A stretch of DNA of 64,000 nt, from contig NZ_OMWA01000014.1 in NCBI RefSeq assembly GCF_900314615.1, positions 1 through 64,000 of the forward strand, written 5' to 3'. Numbering within the stretch: the stretch's first letter is position 1; each line of letters opens with the position of its first letter. This document shows, piece after piece, positions 1 to 7,535 of this stretch. Under the pieces are notes generated by a model, which ran no database searches, was not told the origin of the DNA, and worked only from the letters and a program-made list of their open reading frames with translations. Both the position numbers and the translations under genes were made by a program. The DNA is from an uncultured Methanobrevibacter sp. (GTDB lineage Archaea; Methanobacteriota; Methanobacteria; Methanobacteriales; Methanobacteriaceae).

Positions 1-98
1 AAAAAAACTACGAAAATCACATTCAAAATAAGTACGCCCAACTTGCAATTCATCCACAACCTAAAAGAGGTCGTGGTATTCTTGCATTATTAAGATAA
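1..98 (+). CDS. C-terminal fragment of an unidentified protein (partial)
   Basis: An open frame enters from the left edge (codons in phase from base 3) and ends with TAA at 96-98, leaving about 31 residues. The tail is basic and ends in KRGRGILALLR. A convergent gene (cbiO) ends at 172, so a gene ending here fits the layout. I do not recognise the family, and too little is present to assign a function. Confidence 0.45.
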   Translation, partial: KNYENHIQNKYAQLAIHPQPKRGRGILALLR

Positions 99-171
99 AG
101 TATTATGAATTCAATACGGGAGTAATACTTTAGCATGCAAAATTATGAAAAATTTCTGATTTAAAAAAAAA

Positions 172-1005
172 TTAGTTTCTGTTTGCGAATTTTAGAAACT
201 TTTCCTTAGCTTCTTCTATTGTCAGCGGATAATCCCCTTCCATATCAAAGCCTTCAGCTTCAATCTGCTGGAACAGTTCAGTGACAATAGGTACTTTTAA
301 ATTAGCTTTTTCGAGAATTTCAGGCTGTGCAAAAATCTCTTTAGGAGTTCCTTCAGCAATCAATAAACCGTCCACCAGTACAAAAACACGATTAGCATAA
401 TTAGGAACTAGGTCAACCTCATGTGTTGATATGATAATTGTAATACCTTCGCTGTTGAGTTCTCTCAATAATTTTGTTAAATTTGTAACACCCTGAGGGT
501 CTAATCCTGCTGTAGGTTCATCCAAAACCATTATTTCAGGTTTCATAGCTAGGATTCCTGCAATTGCAACCCTTTTCTTTTGACCTCCGCTTAAATGATG
601 CGGCGCTTTCTTTTCAAAACCTGTCATTCCAACACGGGCAAGTGCCTCTTCAACCCTGTCCTGGACTTCCTCCATAGGCAATCCCAGGTTTAAAGGTCCG
701 AAAGCAACATCTTCTTCCACTGTTGGAGCAAATATCTGGTCGTCAGGATTTTGAAATACAATTCCAACTTTCTGTCTGAATTTAAGCAGAGATTTTTTAT
801 CATATTTCAGCTCTTCCCCATCAATGAATACCTGACCTTCATCAGGTTCATAGATACCGTTCAAATGCAAAAACAAAGTTGATTTTCCGGCACCGTTTTT
901 TCCTAAAAGTGAAACCATCTCACCTTTTTCCACTTTTAGACTAACGCCTTTAAGCGCATGATAATCAGAATTATATGAATATTTTAAATTTTTAACTTCT
1001 ATCAT
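172..1005 (-). CDS. cbiO: Cobalt ECF/ABC transporter ATP-binding protein CbiO
   Basis: This 277-aa ATPase powers the CbiMNQO transporter that imports Co2+ for corrinoid and cobalamin synthesis, which methanogens need for methyl transfer. Visible motifs in order are Walker A GKNGAGKS (about residues 36-43), a Q-loop in VFQNPDDQ, the ABC signature LSGGQKKR, Walker B IMVLDEPTAGLD and the switch His in STHEVD. The VFQNPDDQ Q-loop is typical of ECF/CbiO-type ATPases. It is the last gene of cbiM-cbiN-cbiQ-cbiO and starts 1 bp after the cbiQ stop codon on the transcribed strand. The Co2+ assignment rests on the cbiM and cbiN neighbours. Nickel is the main alternative, because Nik and Cbi systems share these subunits. 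Confidence 0.93.
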   Translation of the reverse strand: MIEVKNLKYSYNSDYHALKGVSLKVEKGEMVSLLGKNGAGKSTLFLHLNGIYEPDEGQVFIDGEELKYDKKSLLKFRQKVGIVFQNPDDQIFAPTVEEDVAFGPLNLGLPMEEVQDRVEEALARVGMTGFEKKAPHHLSGGQKKRVAIAGILAMKPEIMVLDEPTAGLDPQGVTNLTKLLRELNSEGITIIISTHEVDLVPNYANRVFVLVDGLLIAEGTPKEIFAQPEILEKANLKVPIVTELFQQIEAEGFDMEGDYPLTIEEAKEKFLKFANRN

Positions 1006-1006
1006 G

Positions 1007-1702
1007 TTATTCCTCCTTTTTTCTTGGTACGTAAACAGGAAGCTCTCCGGTATATCCTCTAGAATCTAGAGAATGCTGAAGTGTTTCACTTTTATCAAGA
1101 GACCTTAGAAATATTGTACTTGCAAGTGCACCCAGAGATTTGAAGGATCCCCAGTATGAAGAGTATCCAAGACGTGTATCCTGTGCCTTTTGCATAGTGT
1201 CAATTTCATTTAAGAATATAAATATTGAATTGTACATCAGAAGTGCAATTTCAATTACTACTTTCGGAACTTTTAAATTGCCCAAACAATGCAATATTTT
1301 AGCAATTGGTGTTGTTAGAGATAAAAAACCAAGTATCGGCAGACATCCGACTACTCTAAAGAATGTATATATTCCGTAGTGCAGTGAATCGGTTGTAACA
1401 ACAATACCAAAAATACCTGTTTCATAAATAACTTCCCCCTTTCCGAAGAAGAATATCAGAAATAGACATGTTAAAACCACAAAGGTCATTGGAATGGATA
1501 AGAATTTTAAATATGACCTGAAATTTATTTTAGCGATTGCTAAAATTACAATTGACATTACAATGAAGATAAATATGTCAAAATATAGATTATCTAAAGC
1601 TAATGTTAATATTAACAGGAAAATTGTTAAAAACAACTTAAAATAAGGATTGGTTTCTGTTAATTCATTATGATGTGCAATATAATCCATATCAAATTTC
1701 AT
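1007..1702 (-). CDS. cbiQ: Cobalt transporter transmembrane (T) component CbiQ
   Basis: This 231-aa membrane protein is the ECF T-component that couples ATP hydrolysis by CbiO to the substrate-binding M/N pair. It has several long hydrophobic segments (about residues 20-75, 85-105 and 110-135) and a cytoplasmic region ending in TLQHSLDSRGYTGE. That region matches the Ala/Ser-Arg-Gly coupling-helix motif through which CbiQ/EcfT proteins contact the ATPase. It lies third in the operon, 35 bp after cbiN and immediately before cbiO. Length and motif fit the family well. Confidence 0.92.
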   Translation of the reverse strand: MKFDMDYIAHHNELTETNPYFKLFLTIFLLILTLALDNLYFDIFIFIVMSIVILAIAKINFRSYLKFLSIPMTFVVLTCLFLIFFFGKGEVIYETGIFGIVVTTDSLHYGIYTFFRVVGCLPILGFLSLTTPIAKILHCLGNLKVPKVVIEIALLMYNSIFIFLNEIDTMQKAQDTRLGYSSYWGSFKSLGALASTIFLRSLDKSETLQHSLDSRGYTGELPVYVPRKKEE

Positions 1703-1737
1703 AAAATCACTAAAAAAAAGAAAATAATAAAGAAGAT

Positions 1738-2025
1738 TTATTCTTCTTTACCCTGTCCTCTCCAGTAACCGAAGAAGTAACCGATAATGATTGCTCCTAT
1801 AGCTGCTTGAAGAGCGAATAATAAACTTTCAATTTCTCCACTTGGAGGTTCCCATATAGAGGAGAACCATGGTTCAAAATGAGTTGCTTCAATAGCTTCA
1901 CTAGCTGCATCGTCTGAACCGCCGAAGTATCCGTCATCTTCCCCATGACCATTAAAGATTACTAATGGTGCAATGAAAATGATTGCGCAGATAATTGCTA
2001 AAATAATTAAAGTTGATGTTTTCAT
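1738..2025 (-). CDS. cbiN: Cobalt transport protein CbiN
   Basis: This 95-aa protein has two predicted transmembrane helices (about residues 5-25 and 66-86) separated by an extracytoplasmic loop. The loop carries the family hallmarks GSDDAASEAIE, a Pro-Trp pair and PPSGEIESLLFALQ. CbiN is the small auxiliary subunit that with CbiM forms the Co2+-selective part of the transporter, and its loop guides metal to CbiM. It lies 10 bp downstream of cbiM in the same operon. The presence of cbiN favours cobalt over nickel, because NikM systems usually use NikN/NikL instead. Confidence 0.9.
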   Translation of the reverse strand: MKTSTLIILAIICAIIFIAPLVIFNGHGEDDGYFGGSDDAASEAIEATHFEPWFSSIWEPPSGEIESLLFALQAAIGAIIIGYFFGYWRGQGKEE

Positions 2026-2035
2026 TTAAATCACC

Positions 2036-2701
2036 TTATGCTTCATTAGGAGCTAATGCATTAAGTTTATCTAATAATTTAGGTTTGTAAGCTTTTAATC
2101 TGTCCCAGATAATTACTGTTAAGATACCTTCACCAATAGCTAATGGAATTTGAGTAACTGCAAAGATAATTAAGAAGTTAGTTAATGCTCCACCGAATGT
2201 TGGTGCAGGAAATGCAAAAGCTAACTGGAATGAAGTAGCTACGTAAGTTAATAAGTCACCTAAGAATGCTGCAAAGAATATTGCAATAGTTGATGAAATA
2301 TTTGCTTTTGTTAAACCTTTATAAACTGCCCAAGCTACAAGAGGTCCTACAATACCCATTGAAACAATATTTGCACCTAAAGTGGTTAATCCACCGTGTG
2401 CGAGTAAAAGAGCTTGGAAAATAAGTACAATAGTTGCTAATACTGCGGTTACAGCAGGTCCGAATAATGCTGCACCTAATCCGTTACCACAAGGGTGAGA
2501 ACAGCTTCCAGTAACAGAAGGTAGTTTCAAAGATGATAAGACGAACATGAATGCTCCACTTACAGCGAGTAACGCTTTGGATTCAGGTGTTTCATCTACA
2601 ATTTTTTTAATTTGATAAATACCAACGGCTACAAATATGATTGCTACAACAAACCATATTATACACCATGTTAATGGTAAATATCCTTCCATAATATGCA
2701 T
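2036..2701 (-). CDS. cbiM: Cobalt transporter substrate-binding membrane protein CbiM
   Basis: This 221-aa polytopic membrane protein starts MHIMEGYLP. In CbiM/NikM proteins the N-terminal amine and His2 are metal ligands, so this exact start is functionally important. A second conserved His-rich motif lies in [13 protein letters not shown], followed by several hydrophobic helices. It is the first gene of the cbiMNQO operon. AGGAAATT lies just upstream of the ATG as a ribosome binding site. The intergenic region to divergent pyrF is about 200 bp and AT-rich and contains the palindrome at 2853-2866. Confidence 0.93.
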   Translation of the reverse strand: MHIMEGYLPLTWCIIWFVVAIIFVAVGIYQIKKIVDETPESKALLAVSGAFMFVLSSLKLPSVTGSCSHPCGNGLGAALFGPAVTAVLATIVLIFQALLLAHGGLTTLGANIVSMGIVGPLVAWAVYKGLTKANISSTIAIFFAAFLGDLLTYVATSFQLAFAFPAPTFGGALTNFLIIFAVTQIPLAIGEGILTVIIWDRLKAYKPKLLDKLNALAPNEA

Positions 2702-2852
2702 AAATAATTTCCTCCAAATTAATAATCAATAATATTTGATTAAATTGTCAATAAAAATTTAAATTAAAGTTAAAATTTATTAAAGTTTTATTGATAATGA
2801 TAATATATAAGTTATTATATATAAATATTATTAGTAATGTACTAAACATTTT

Positions 2853-2866
2853 TTAGGTAAACCTAA
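2853..2866. promoter_or_regulatory. Palindromic operator candidate, DtxR/MntR-like
   Basis: TTAGGT-AA-ACCTAA is a perfect 6-bp inverted repeat directly upstream of a TATA-like TTTAAATA (2871-2878), about 22 bp before the pyrF start, in the intergenic region shared with cbiM. The arms match the ends of the classical DtxR/IdeR iron-box consensus, with a shorter spacer. The regulator and the target gene are inferred. Confidence 0.35.
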
Positions 2867-2900
2867 TTTATTTAAATAACAAATTAACAAAGATGATACT

Positions 2901-3548
2901 ATGGATATAAAAAATAACCTCATATTGGCACTCGACGTTATGAGTGAAAGTGAAGCGATTGACATTTGCAGATCAGTTGCAGAACATATCGACACAATAA
3001 AAATCGGATATCCTCTAGCGCTTGCAGAAGGCCTTGAAATAATCGGCAAAATCAAGGATGCCTTTTGTGTTAAAGTCATATGCGACTTCAAGGTAGCCGA
3101 TATCGATGCTACAAACTCCAAAATATGTGAAGAGACATTTAAAGCAGGGGCAGATGCAATAATATGCCACGGTTTTGTCGGCCGTGACAGCGTCCAGGCA
3201 TGTCTTGATGTAGCAGACAAATATGGAAAAGAGCTGTTTCTGCTTACTGAAATGTCACACCCAGGGGCAAAAATGTTTTTACAGAAAAATGCAGATGCAA
3301 TAGCTCAGATGGGAGTGGATATGGGAATCCGAAACTATGTTGCACCGGCTACAAGACTTGATCGTTTATCAGACATAAGAAACATCGTAGGTGATGACGC
3401 ATATATAATCTCACCAGGCGTGGGAAAGCAGGGCGGAGACGGCAAAAAGACTCTTGAATTCTCCAATGCAATAATTGTCGGAAGAAGCATTTACGAATCA
3501 GACAATCCGAAACTTGCATGTGAAGAATTAATCAATTCAATTAAATAA
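2901..3548 (+). CDS. pyrF: Orotidine 5'-phosphate decarboxylase
   Basis: This 215-aa enzyme catalyses the last step of UMP synthesis, decarboxylating OMP. The N-terminal strand NLILALDVM, the substrate Lys in KIGYPL and the catalytic DFKVADI motif (D-x-K-x-x-D) are all visible, as are the phosphate-binding SPGVGKQGGDG and the closing IIVGRSIY. Length matches short archaeal PyrF. A TATA-like sequence about 25-30 bp upstream of the ATG and the lack of a strong Shine-Dalgarno sequence suggest a nearly leaderless mRNA. It is divergent from cbiM. Confidence 0.95.
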   Translation: MDIKNNLILALDVMSESEAIDICRSVAEHIDTIKIGYPLALAEGLEIIGKIKDAFCVKVICDFKVADIDATNSKICEETFKAGADAIICHGFVGRDSVQACLDVADKYGKELFLLTEMSHPGAKMFLQKNADAIAQMGVDMGIRNYVAPATRLDRLSDIRNIVGDDAYIISPGVGKQGGDGKKTLEFSNAIIVGRSIYESDNPKLACEELINSIK

Positions 3549-3635
3549 AATGTAAAATTATTTTAATAAAAAAATATAAAAATATCAATGTTCTTATTAT
3601 CCTTGAACAGAACAACTAAAAAAGAGGTGAAAAAC

Positions 3636-3881
3636 ATGGCATCTGAAGTTACCAAATTAATTATGGAAACCATTTTAGGTTTAATTACTACTGCATTTGC
3701 ATTCGTTGCAGGTTTAGCATGGAATGATGCAATCCAAAAATTAATTGAACATTTCATTGGAGCTGGAGACGCACTTCCAAGTTTATTCATTTACGCAATT
3801 GTTGTAACTATTGTAGCAGTACTTGTAACCGTAATACTCGCAAGAGTAGCTGGTAAAATGGGTATTGAACTCAACGAATAA
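3636..3881 (+). CDS. Small membrane protein, DUF5654 family
   Basis: This 81-aa protein has two hydrophobic helices (about residues 9-28 and 47-68) joined by a segment containing AWNDAIQKLIEH. The ATG at 3636 was chosen because GAGGTGA lies 5 bp upstream. An upstream in-frame ATG at 3588 would add 16 poorly conserved-looking residues without a ribosome binding site. Family resemblance is to the DUF5654/YrzE-like small archaeal membrane proteins with an FVAGLAWNDAI motif. The function is unknown. It is followed directly by a hairpin and T-tract. Confidence 0.8.
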   Translation: MASEVTKLIMETILGLITTAFAFVAGLAWNDAIQKLIEHFIGAGDALPSLFIYAIVVTIVAVLVTVILARVAGKMGIELNE

Positions 3882-3890
3882 GAAAAATAG

Positions 3891-3915
3891 AAAGGAATTA
3901 ATAATTCCTTTTTTT
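3891..3915 (+). terminator. Hairpin plus T-tract terminator after DUF5654 gene
   Basis: AAAGGAATTA and TAATTCCTTT form a 10-bp stem with a 1-base spacer, and the T-run continues beyond the stem. It starts 10 bp after the stop codon and separates two convergent genes. Confidence 0.6.
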
Positions 3916-3925
3916 AACTCTTTTT

Positions 3926-4453
3926 TTAATTTAACTTTTCAAAAGAAATTTCTGCCATTGTATATGCGACGTCAAATAGGATAAAGCATACGAATATCCA
4001 GATATTGAATACACCGCAAACCGCAAGCAATAATACTGCAATTTTTAAAACAAATCTGTATTCGAAAAACAGATTGAGAAACCTATTGTCAGTCACTGTA
4101 GATATCAGTTCATGGCCGACTTCATCACCTAAAGCAGCGAAAATACAAATTAGTAAAACCACTAAACTTAACTGTGGAATGCCGAAAATCAATAGTAACA
4201 CTATAAAAATGACCAATGTAAGTATGTGATGAATACCATCCACTTTCAGGGCCAGAATATTACCAATAGGGATAGCTATAAAAAGATATGCAGCCTCAGC
4301 ATTATATATTGCAGCTACAGCAGATGCTATAGCGCATAAAACTCCAAAAATACTTGCGTAAAACAGATTTCCATTAATATCAAACAAATCGTCTGAATAT
4401 TTCATGAAAAATCCGGATAATATAAATAATATCGCTAAAATTATATAACTCAT
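3926..4453 (-). CDS. Conserved archaeal integral membrane protein, function unknown
   Basis: This 175-aa, very hydrophobic protein has about six transmembrane segments. Acidic or polar motifs between helices are KYSDDLFD, KVDGIHHI, ALGDEVGHEL and LFDVAYTMAE. These clustered Asp/His/Glu residues could bind a metal or a phosphorylated lipid substrate, but I do not recognise the family and make no functional claim. The start ATG lies 3 bp after the stop of the deoxyhypusine synthase gene on the transcribed strand, so the two are almost certainly co-transcribed. Confidence 0.7.
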   Translation of the reverse strand: MSYIILAILFILSGFFMKYSDDLFDINGNLFYASIFGVLCAIASAVAAIYNAEAAYLFIAIPIGNILALKVDGIHHILTLVIFIVLLLIFGIPQLSLVVLLICIFAALGDEVGHELISTVTDNRFLNLFFEYRFVLKIAVLLLAVCGVFNIWIFVCFILFDVAYTMAEISFEKLN

Positions 4454-4456
4454 TTC

Positions 4457-5380
4457 TTAATCACTTCCAATTCTATCTAAAGCTGCTGCATAAATAAGCG
4501 GGAAAATTACAGTTACATCACCAACGACGCTGGCCAGACTGGATCCGCATCTTGCCTTTGCCCATGATTTAGCTTCCTCAAGAGGTGCACCACCCAGACT
4601 GCCCGCTTCAGGCCTGTCCATTGTAATCTGAATAGCTGCATCCAATCCTCCTTTAATAACATTGGAAGCCAGTGTATAATGTTTTGTGAGACCTCCTCCT
4701 AAAAGGATGGCACCCACTTTTTCCGCTTCAAATACTATATCTGAGAGATAGTGCATATCTGCCACTGCATCAACGACAAAATCATGGTCCTGTGAAAATA
4801 TCCACAATTGCAGACCGATCATTGAATCAATAAGACCCGGTGCAAATATCGGAATGTTGTTTCTTGCAGCTTGTGCAACGAACGAATTTTCATCTTCAAC
4901 AAGAAGACCTATCTCATAAAGCAGTTCCTGAATTGAAAGTGTTTTTTTGTCTTTTGAAATTTTTTCAAAAATTTTGATTATTTCAGTTTCAAATATAGTG
5001 AAATCATCAGAACCGACATTGATATCAGCAATTCTGCCGATTCCTTCCTGATTCAACTCTTCATCATCTTTTCCTTCATGGCGATAATGGGATCCTCCGA
5101 ATGCTTCGACCAAATCGTGAGTAATGTTTGCACCGCTTGATACAATCAAATCAACATGGCCTTCACTAATCATCCGGGTTATGATATTCCTCATTCCTCC
5201 CGGAATCAAAGGACCTCCAAGACTCATGAATACTCTCATTTCTTCATCATTTATCATGTCTGTCAGGATATTGCATGCACGGGCCACTCTGCCGGCGCCC
5301 AATACACCTGACTGGTCAAATTGATTTATCAAATCAATTATTTTCATATCTTTATCAACGTTAATCTGTGAAACTCTCAT
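4457..5380 (-). CDS. dys: Deoxyhypusine synthase
   Basis: This 307-aa enzyme transfers the aminobutyl group of spermidine to a lysine of translation factor aIF5A, the first step of (deoxy)hypusine formation. Visible family motifs are SLGGPLIPGGMRN and VDLIVSSGANITHD (NAD-binding side), IFAPGLIDSMIG, the region AGSLGGAPLEEAKSW, and the lysine in KSWAKA, which aligns with the catalytic Lys of the human enzyme. Length is normal for archaea. The start overlaps no neighbour, and the upstream CBS gene ends 8 bp away, suggesting a CBS-dys-membrane protein operon. Confidence 0.93.
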   Translation of the reverse strand: MRVSQINVDKDMKIIDLINQFDQSGVLGAGRVARACNILTDMINDEEMRVFMSLGGPLIPGGMRNIITRMISEGHVDLIVSSGANITHDLVEAFGGSHYRHEGKDDEELNQEGIGRIADINVGSDDFTIFETEIIKIFEKISKDKKTLSIQELLYEIGLLVEDENSFVAQAARNNIPIFAPGLIDSMIGLQLWIFSQDHDFVVDAVADMHYLSDIVFEAEKVGAILLGGGLTKHYTLASNVIKGGLDAAIQITMDRPEAGSLGGAPLEEAKSWAKARCGSSLASVVGDVTVIFPLIYAAALDRIGSD

Positions 5381-5388
5381 TAAATCAC

Positions 5389-6291
5389 TTAATTTGTAAT
5401 AATTGGGAATTGTTTTAAATTGGTTATACTATCTATCAAATCAGTTCTTGTTACAATTCCAAGTAAAACCTGATTGTTGTCTGCTATTATTAATCTTGAG
5501 ATTGATTTTTTAAGCATTACTTCAATGGCGTTTGCTATTTTCATGTCTTCATTGACAATGACTACATTTGTTGACATGAGCTCTCCTACAGTCAGGTGCT
5601 CCTTATCATCAGCAATTGCCTGAACAAGGTCTGTCAATGTAAATACGCCAACCACTTTACCGTCCTTAATAACTGGAGCTCCGTCAATTTCACATGAAGC
5701 AAGTTTTTTGCATGCTTCCTTTACAGAGCAGTCCATAGCAAATGATATGACTTCTTTGCTTGCAATGTCTCCCACGGTATTTTTAGGAATGCTTCTTATT
5801 GTAGTGGTGTCAACGAGAAGAATATTGTCCATATCATCACGGCCTACAATTTTTCCCATAACTCCAAGATTATTAACAGGAGTAGGACCTATTCTTACTG
5901 TGTCTCCAAGATTTAAATCTTTTATGCTTCCTAAAACTTTGATTGCAGCTTCGCATTCTGTCGGCTGCGGAACACTGGTGAATTCTATACGTGCGACAGA
6001 GACATCCTCTATTCTTTCGCCGTTTTTGTATATCGGTACTTTTGAATCCTGATCAGATACTGAAATGTTTAGAGAATGATAGGCTTCAATTGTTGGCTTG
6101 TACCCTCCTCTCGGACCAGGCACTCCTTTTACTAAACTTAAACTTCTTAATGACTGCATCTGGTTACGTATTGTTCCAGGATTCCTATTCATAACCTCAG
6201 CAATATCTTCTCCCTTAATAGATTTGCCGTTTGATGACTGGTACAAATTTATCAAGGTTTGTAAAATTTCCTTTTGAACAGATGTTAACAT
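5389..6291 (-). CDS. Winged-helix transcriptional regulator with tandem CBS domains
   Basis: This 300-aa protein has an N-terminal winged-helix DNA-binding domain (about residues 1-75, including GEDIAEVMNRNPGTIRN and a wing-like GPRGGYKPT). A middle domain of about residues 80-170 contains GDTVRIGPTP. Two C-terminal CBS domains follow (about 180-300; VKEACKKLASCEIDGAPVI and NAIEVMLKKSISRLIIADN). CBS pairs sense adenine nucleotides or similar ligands, so this is probably a ligand-responsive regulator common in Methanobacteriales. The ligand and targets are unknown. It heads a likely operon with dys. Confidence 0.82.
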   Translation of the reverse strand: MLTSVQKEILQTLINLYQSSNGKSIKGEDIAEVMNRNPGTIRNQMQSLRSLSLVKGVPGPRGGYKPTIEAYHSLNISVSDQDSKVPIYKNGERIEDVSVARIEFTSVPQPTECEAAIKVLGSIKDLNLGDTVRIGPTPVNNLGVMGKIVGRDDMDNILLVDTTTIRSIPKNTVGDIASKEVISFAMDCSVKEACKKLASCEIDGAPVIKDGKVVGVFTLTDLVQAIADDKEHLTVGELMSTNVVIVNEDMKIANAIEVMLKKSISRLIIADNNQVLLGIVTRTDLIDSITNLKQFPIITN

Positions 6292-6461
6292 GTTTATTCC
6301 CCATCTACTAAATAATATATTAATTTATGTAAAAACTATCTTATAAATGTTAATGATAAATCATGATATTTTAGTTATAGTATTACAAAAAATAAACAAA
6401 TTATAATCAATATTGAAAAAAATAAACAAAATTCAAGTAAAAAAAATAAGAAAAGAAATGA

Positions 6462-7451
6462 TTATTCTATAAGCTGTTTTAAATCATTTCTGATGATTGA
6501 AGTTGCATCAAATCCTTTGATGGCATCTACCATTTCAGGGAATTTTGATTTAGGAATCAGTACGTTGACCTGTGAGAAATCAGAACCCGGAGTGATTGTA
6601 GGCTCATCAGCACACAGCTTGTTTTCAATCAAATAATTGGTAACACTTTCAATTTTGCTGTTTGCAATGTTGAACTTAACATCAAAAAATTTTTTAGCAG
6701 TAATTGCACCGAAAAGCTGTTTGAAAATCATCTCTGCCTTTTCCATTTTCTCACCAGTGCAGCTTACGCCTGCATAAAGACCTGCTGAAGAATGCAAGAT
6801 TGTTTCAATTTCTTTCAAGCCTGCTTTTCTTAAGCTGCTTCCGGTTTGAGTATTGTCAACAATCAAATCAGCTCCTTTTGCAATGTAAACTTCAGTTGCA
6901 CCGTCGGAGTTAATGACCTGAACCATTTCATTGTCACCGTCAGTAAGACCTCTGACCTGAACAAACGGCACCGCATCACCATAGAGTTCCTGATAGACTT
7001 CATTTTCCATAATGAATTTTCTGGTTAAATTAGGATACTCTGTAAAGCACAATATTGGAGTTTTTCTGTCCTTGTTTGCTCTAAATAAATCAGATAAACT
7101 GTTATAAGGAGAATCATTCGGTACCGCTACAATCAATCTGGTCTGACCGTAATCCAGATCTCCGATTTTTACAGTTTTAGTTGGTCTCAGTACGGATTCT
7201 TCCTTAATCCAGTCTTCACCGACAATTGCTATATCCACCATTCCACGATTCAGCTCAACAGGAGTTGACTGAGGGCGGGTCAAATACGCTACAATGTCTT
7301 CATCATTCAGTATGTCAATTTCGTAAGATTCATTGCCCGGTTCGTATCCTCGAACCTCATAACCTGCATCAACAAATAACTGATGTGTATTTCCTCTGTT
7401 AACATTATTTAAACTTCCTTTCGGAAGGCCTAAGATAATTTTTTCATTCAT
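6462..7451 (-). CDS. hisG: ATP phosphoribosyltransferase HisG
   Basis: This 329-aa enzyme catalyses the first, feedback-regulated step of histidine synthesis, joining ATP and PRPP. It begins [10 protein letters not shown], the typical HisG N-terminus, followed by [11 protein letters not shown] and a phosphate-binding region near [20 protein letters not shown]. The C-terminal ~100 residues look like the ACT-like regulatory domain of long-form HisG ([20 protein letters not shown]). At 329 aa it is longer than the ~290 aa usual for bacterial long forms. It stands alone with its own upstream AT-rich region. Confidence 0.88.
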   Translation of the reverse strand: MNEKIILGLPKGSLNNVNRGNTHQLFVDAGYEVRGYEPGNESYEIDILNDEDIVAYLTRPQSTPVELNRGMVDIAIVGEDWIKEESVLRPTKTVKIGDLDYGQTRLIVAVPNDSPYNSLSDLFRANKDRKTPILCFTEYPNLTRKFIMENEVYQELYGDAVPFVQVRGLTDGDNEMVQVINSDGATEVYIAKGADLIVDNTQTGSSLRKAGLKEIETILHSSAGLYAGVSCTGEKMEKAEMIFKQLFGAITAKKFFDVKFNIANSKIESVTNYLIENKLCADEPTITPGSDFSQVNVLIPKSKFPEMVDAIKGFDATSIIRNDLKQLIE

Positions 7452-7499
7452 AATAATACCTATAATAAGATTATTGGTTAAATTATATAAGTTTGATGT

Positions 7500-7535
7500 A
7501 AAAAAAAGAAGTTAGTTGTGATATGGTTCACAACT
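7500..7535 (-). terminator. Stop-overlapping hairpin terminator of the metal ATPase gene
   Basis: AGTTGTGA (7514-7521) pairs with TCACAACT (7528-7535) across a 6-nt loop. The stem contains the last codons and touches the TAA at 7512-7514. On the transcribed strand it is followed by a T-run of at least seven bases. Confidence 0.6.

Noticed and set aside
2831..3220. Open frame antisense to pyrF
   Set aside because: It lies inside a well-supported gene on the other strand, and its Ser-rich translation matches nothing.
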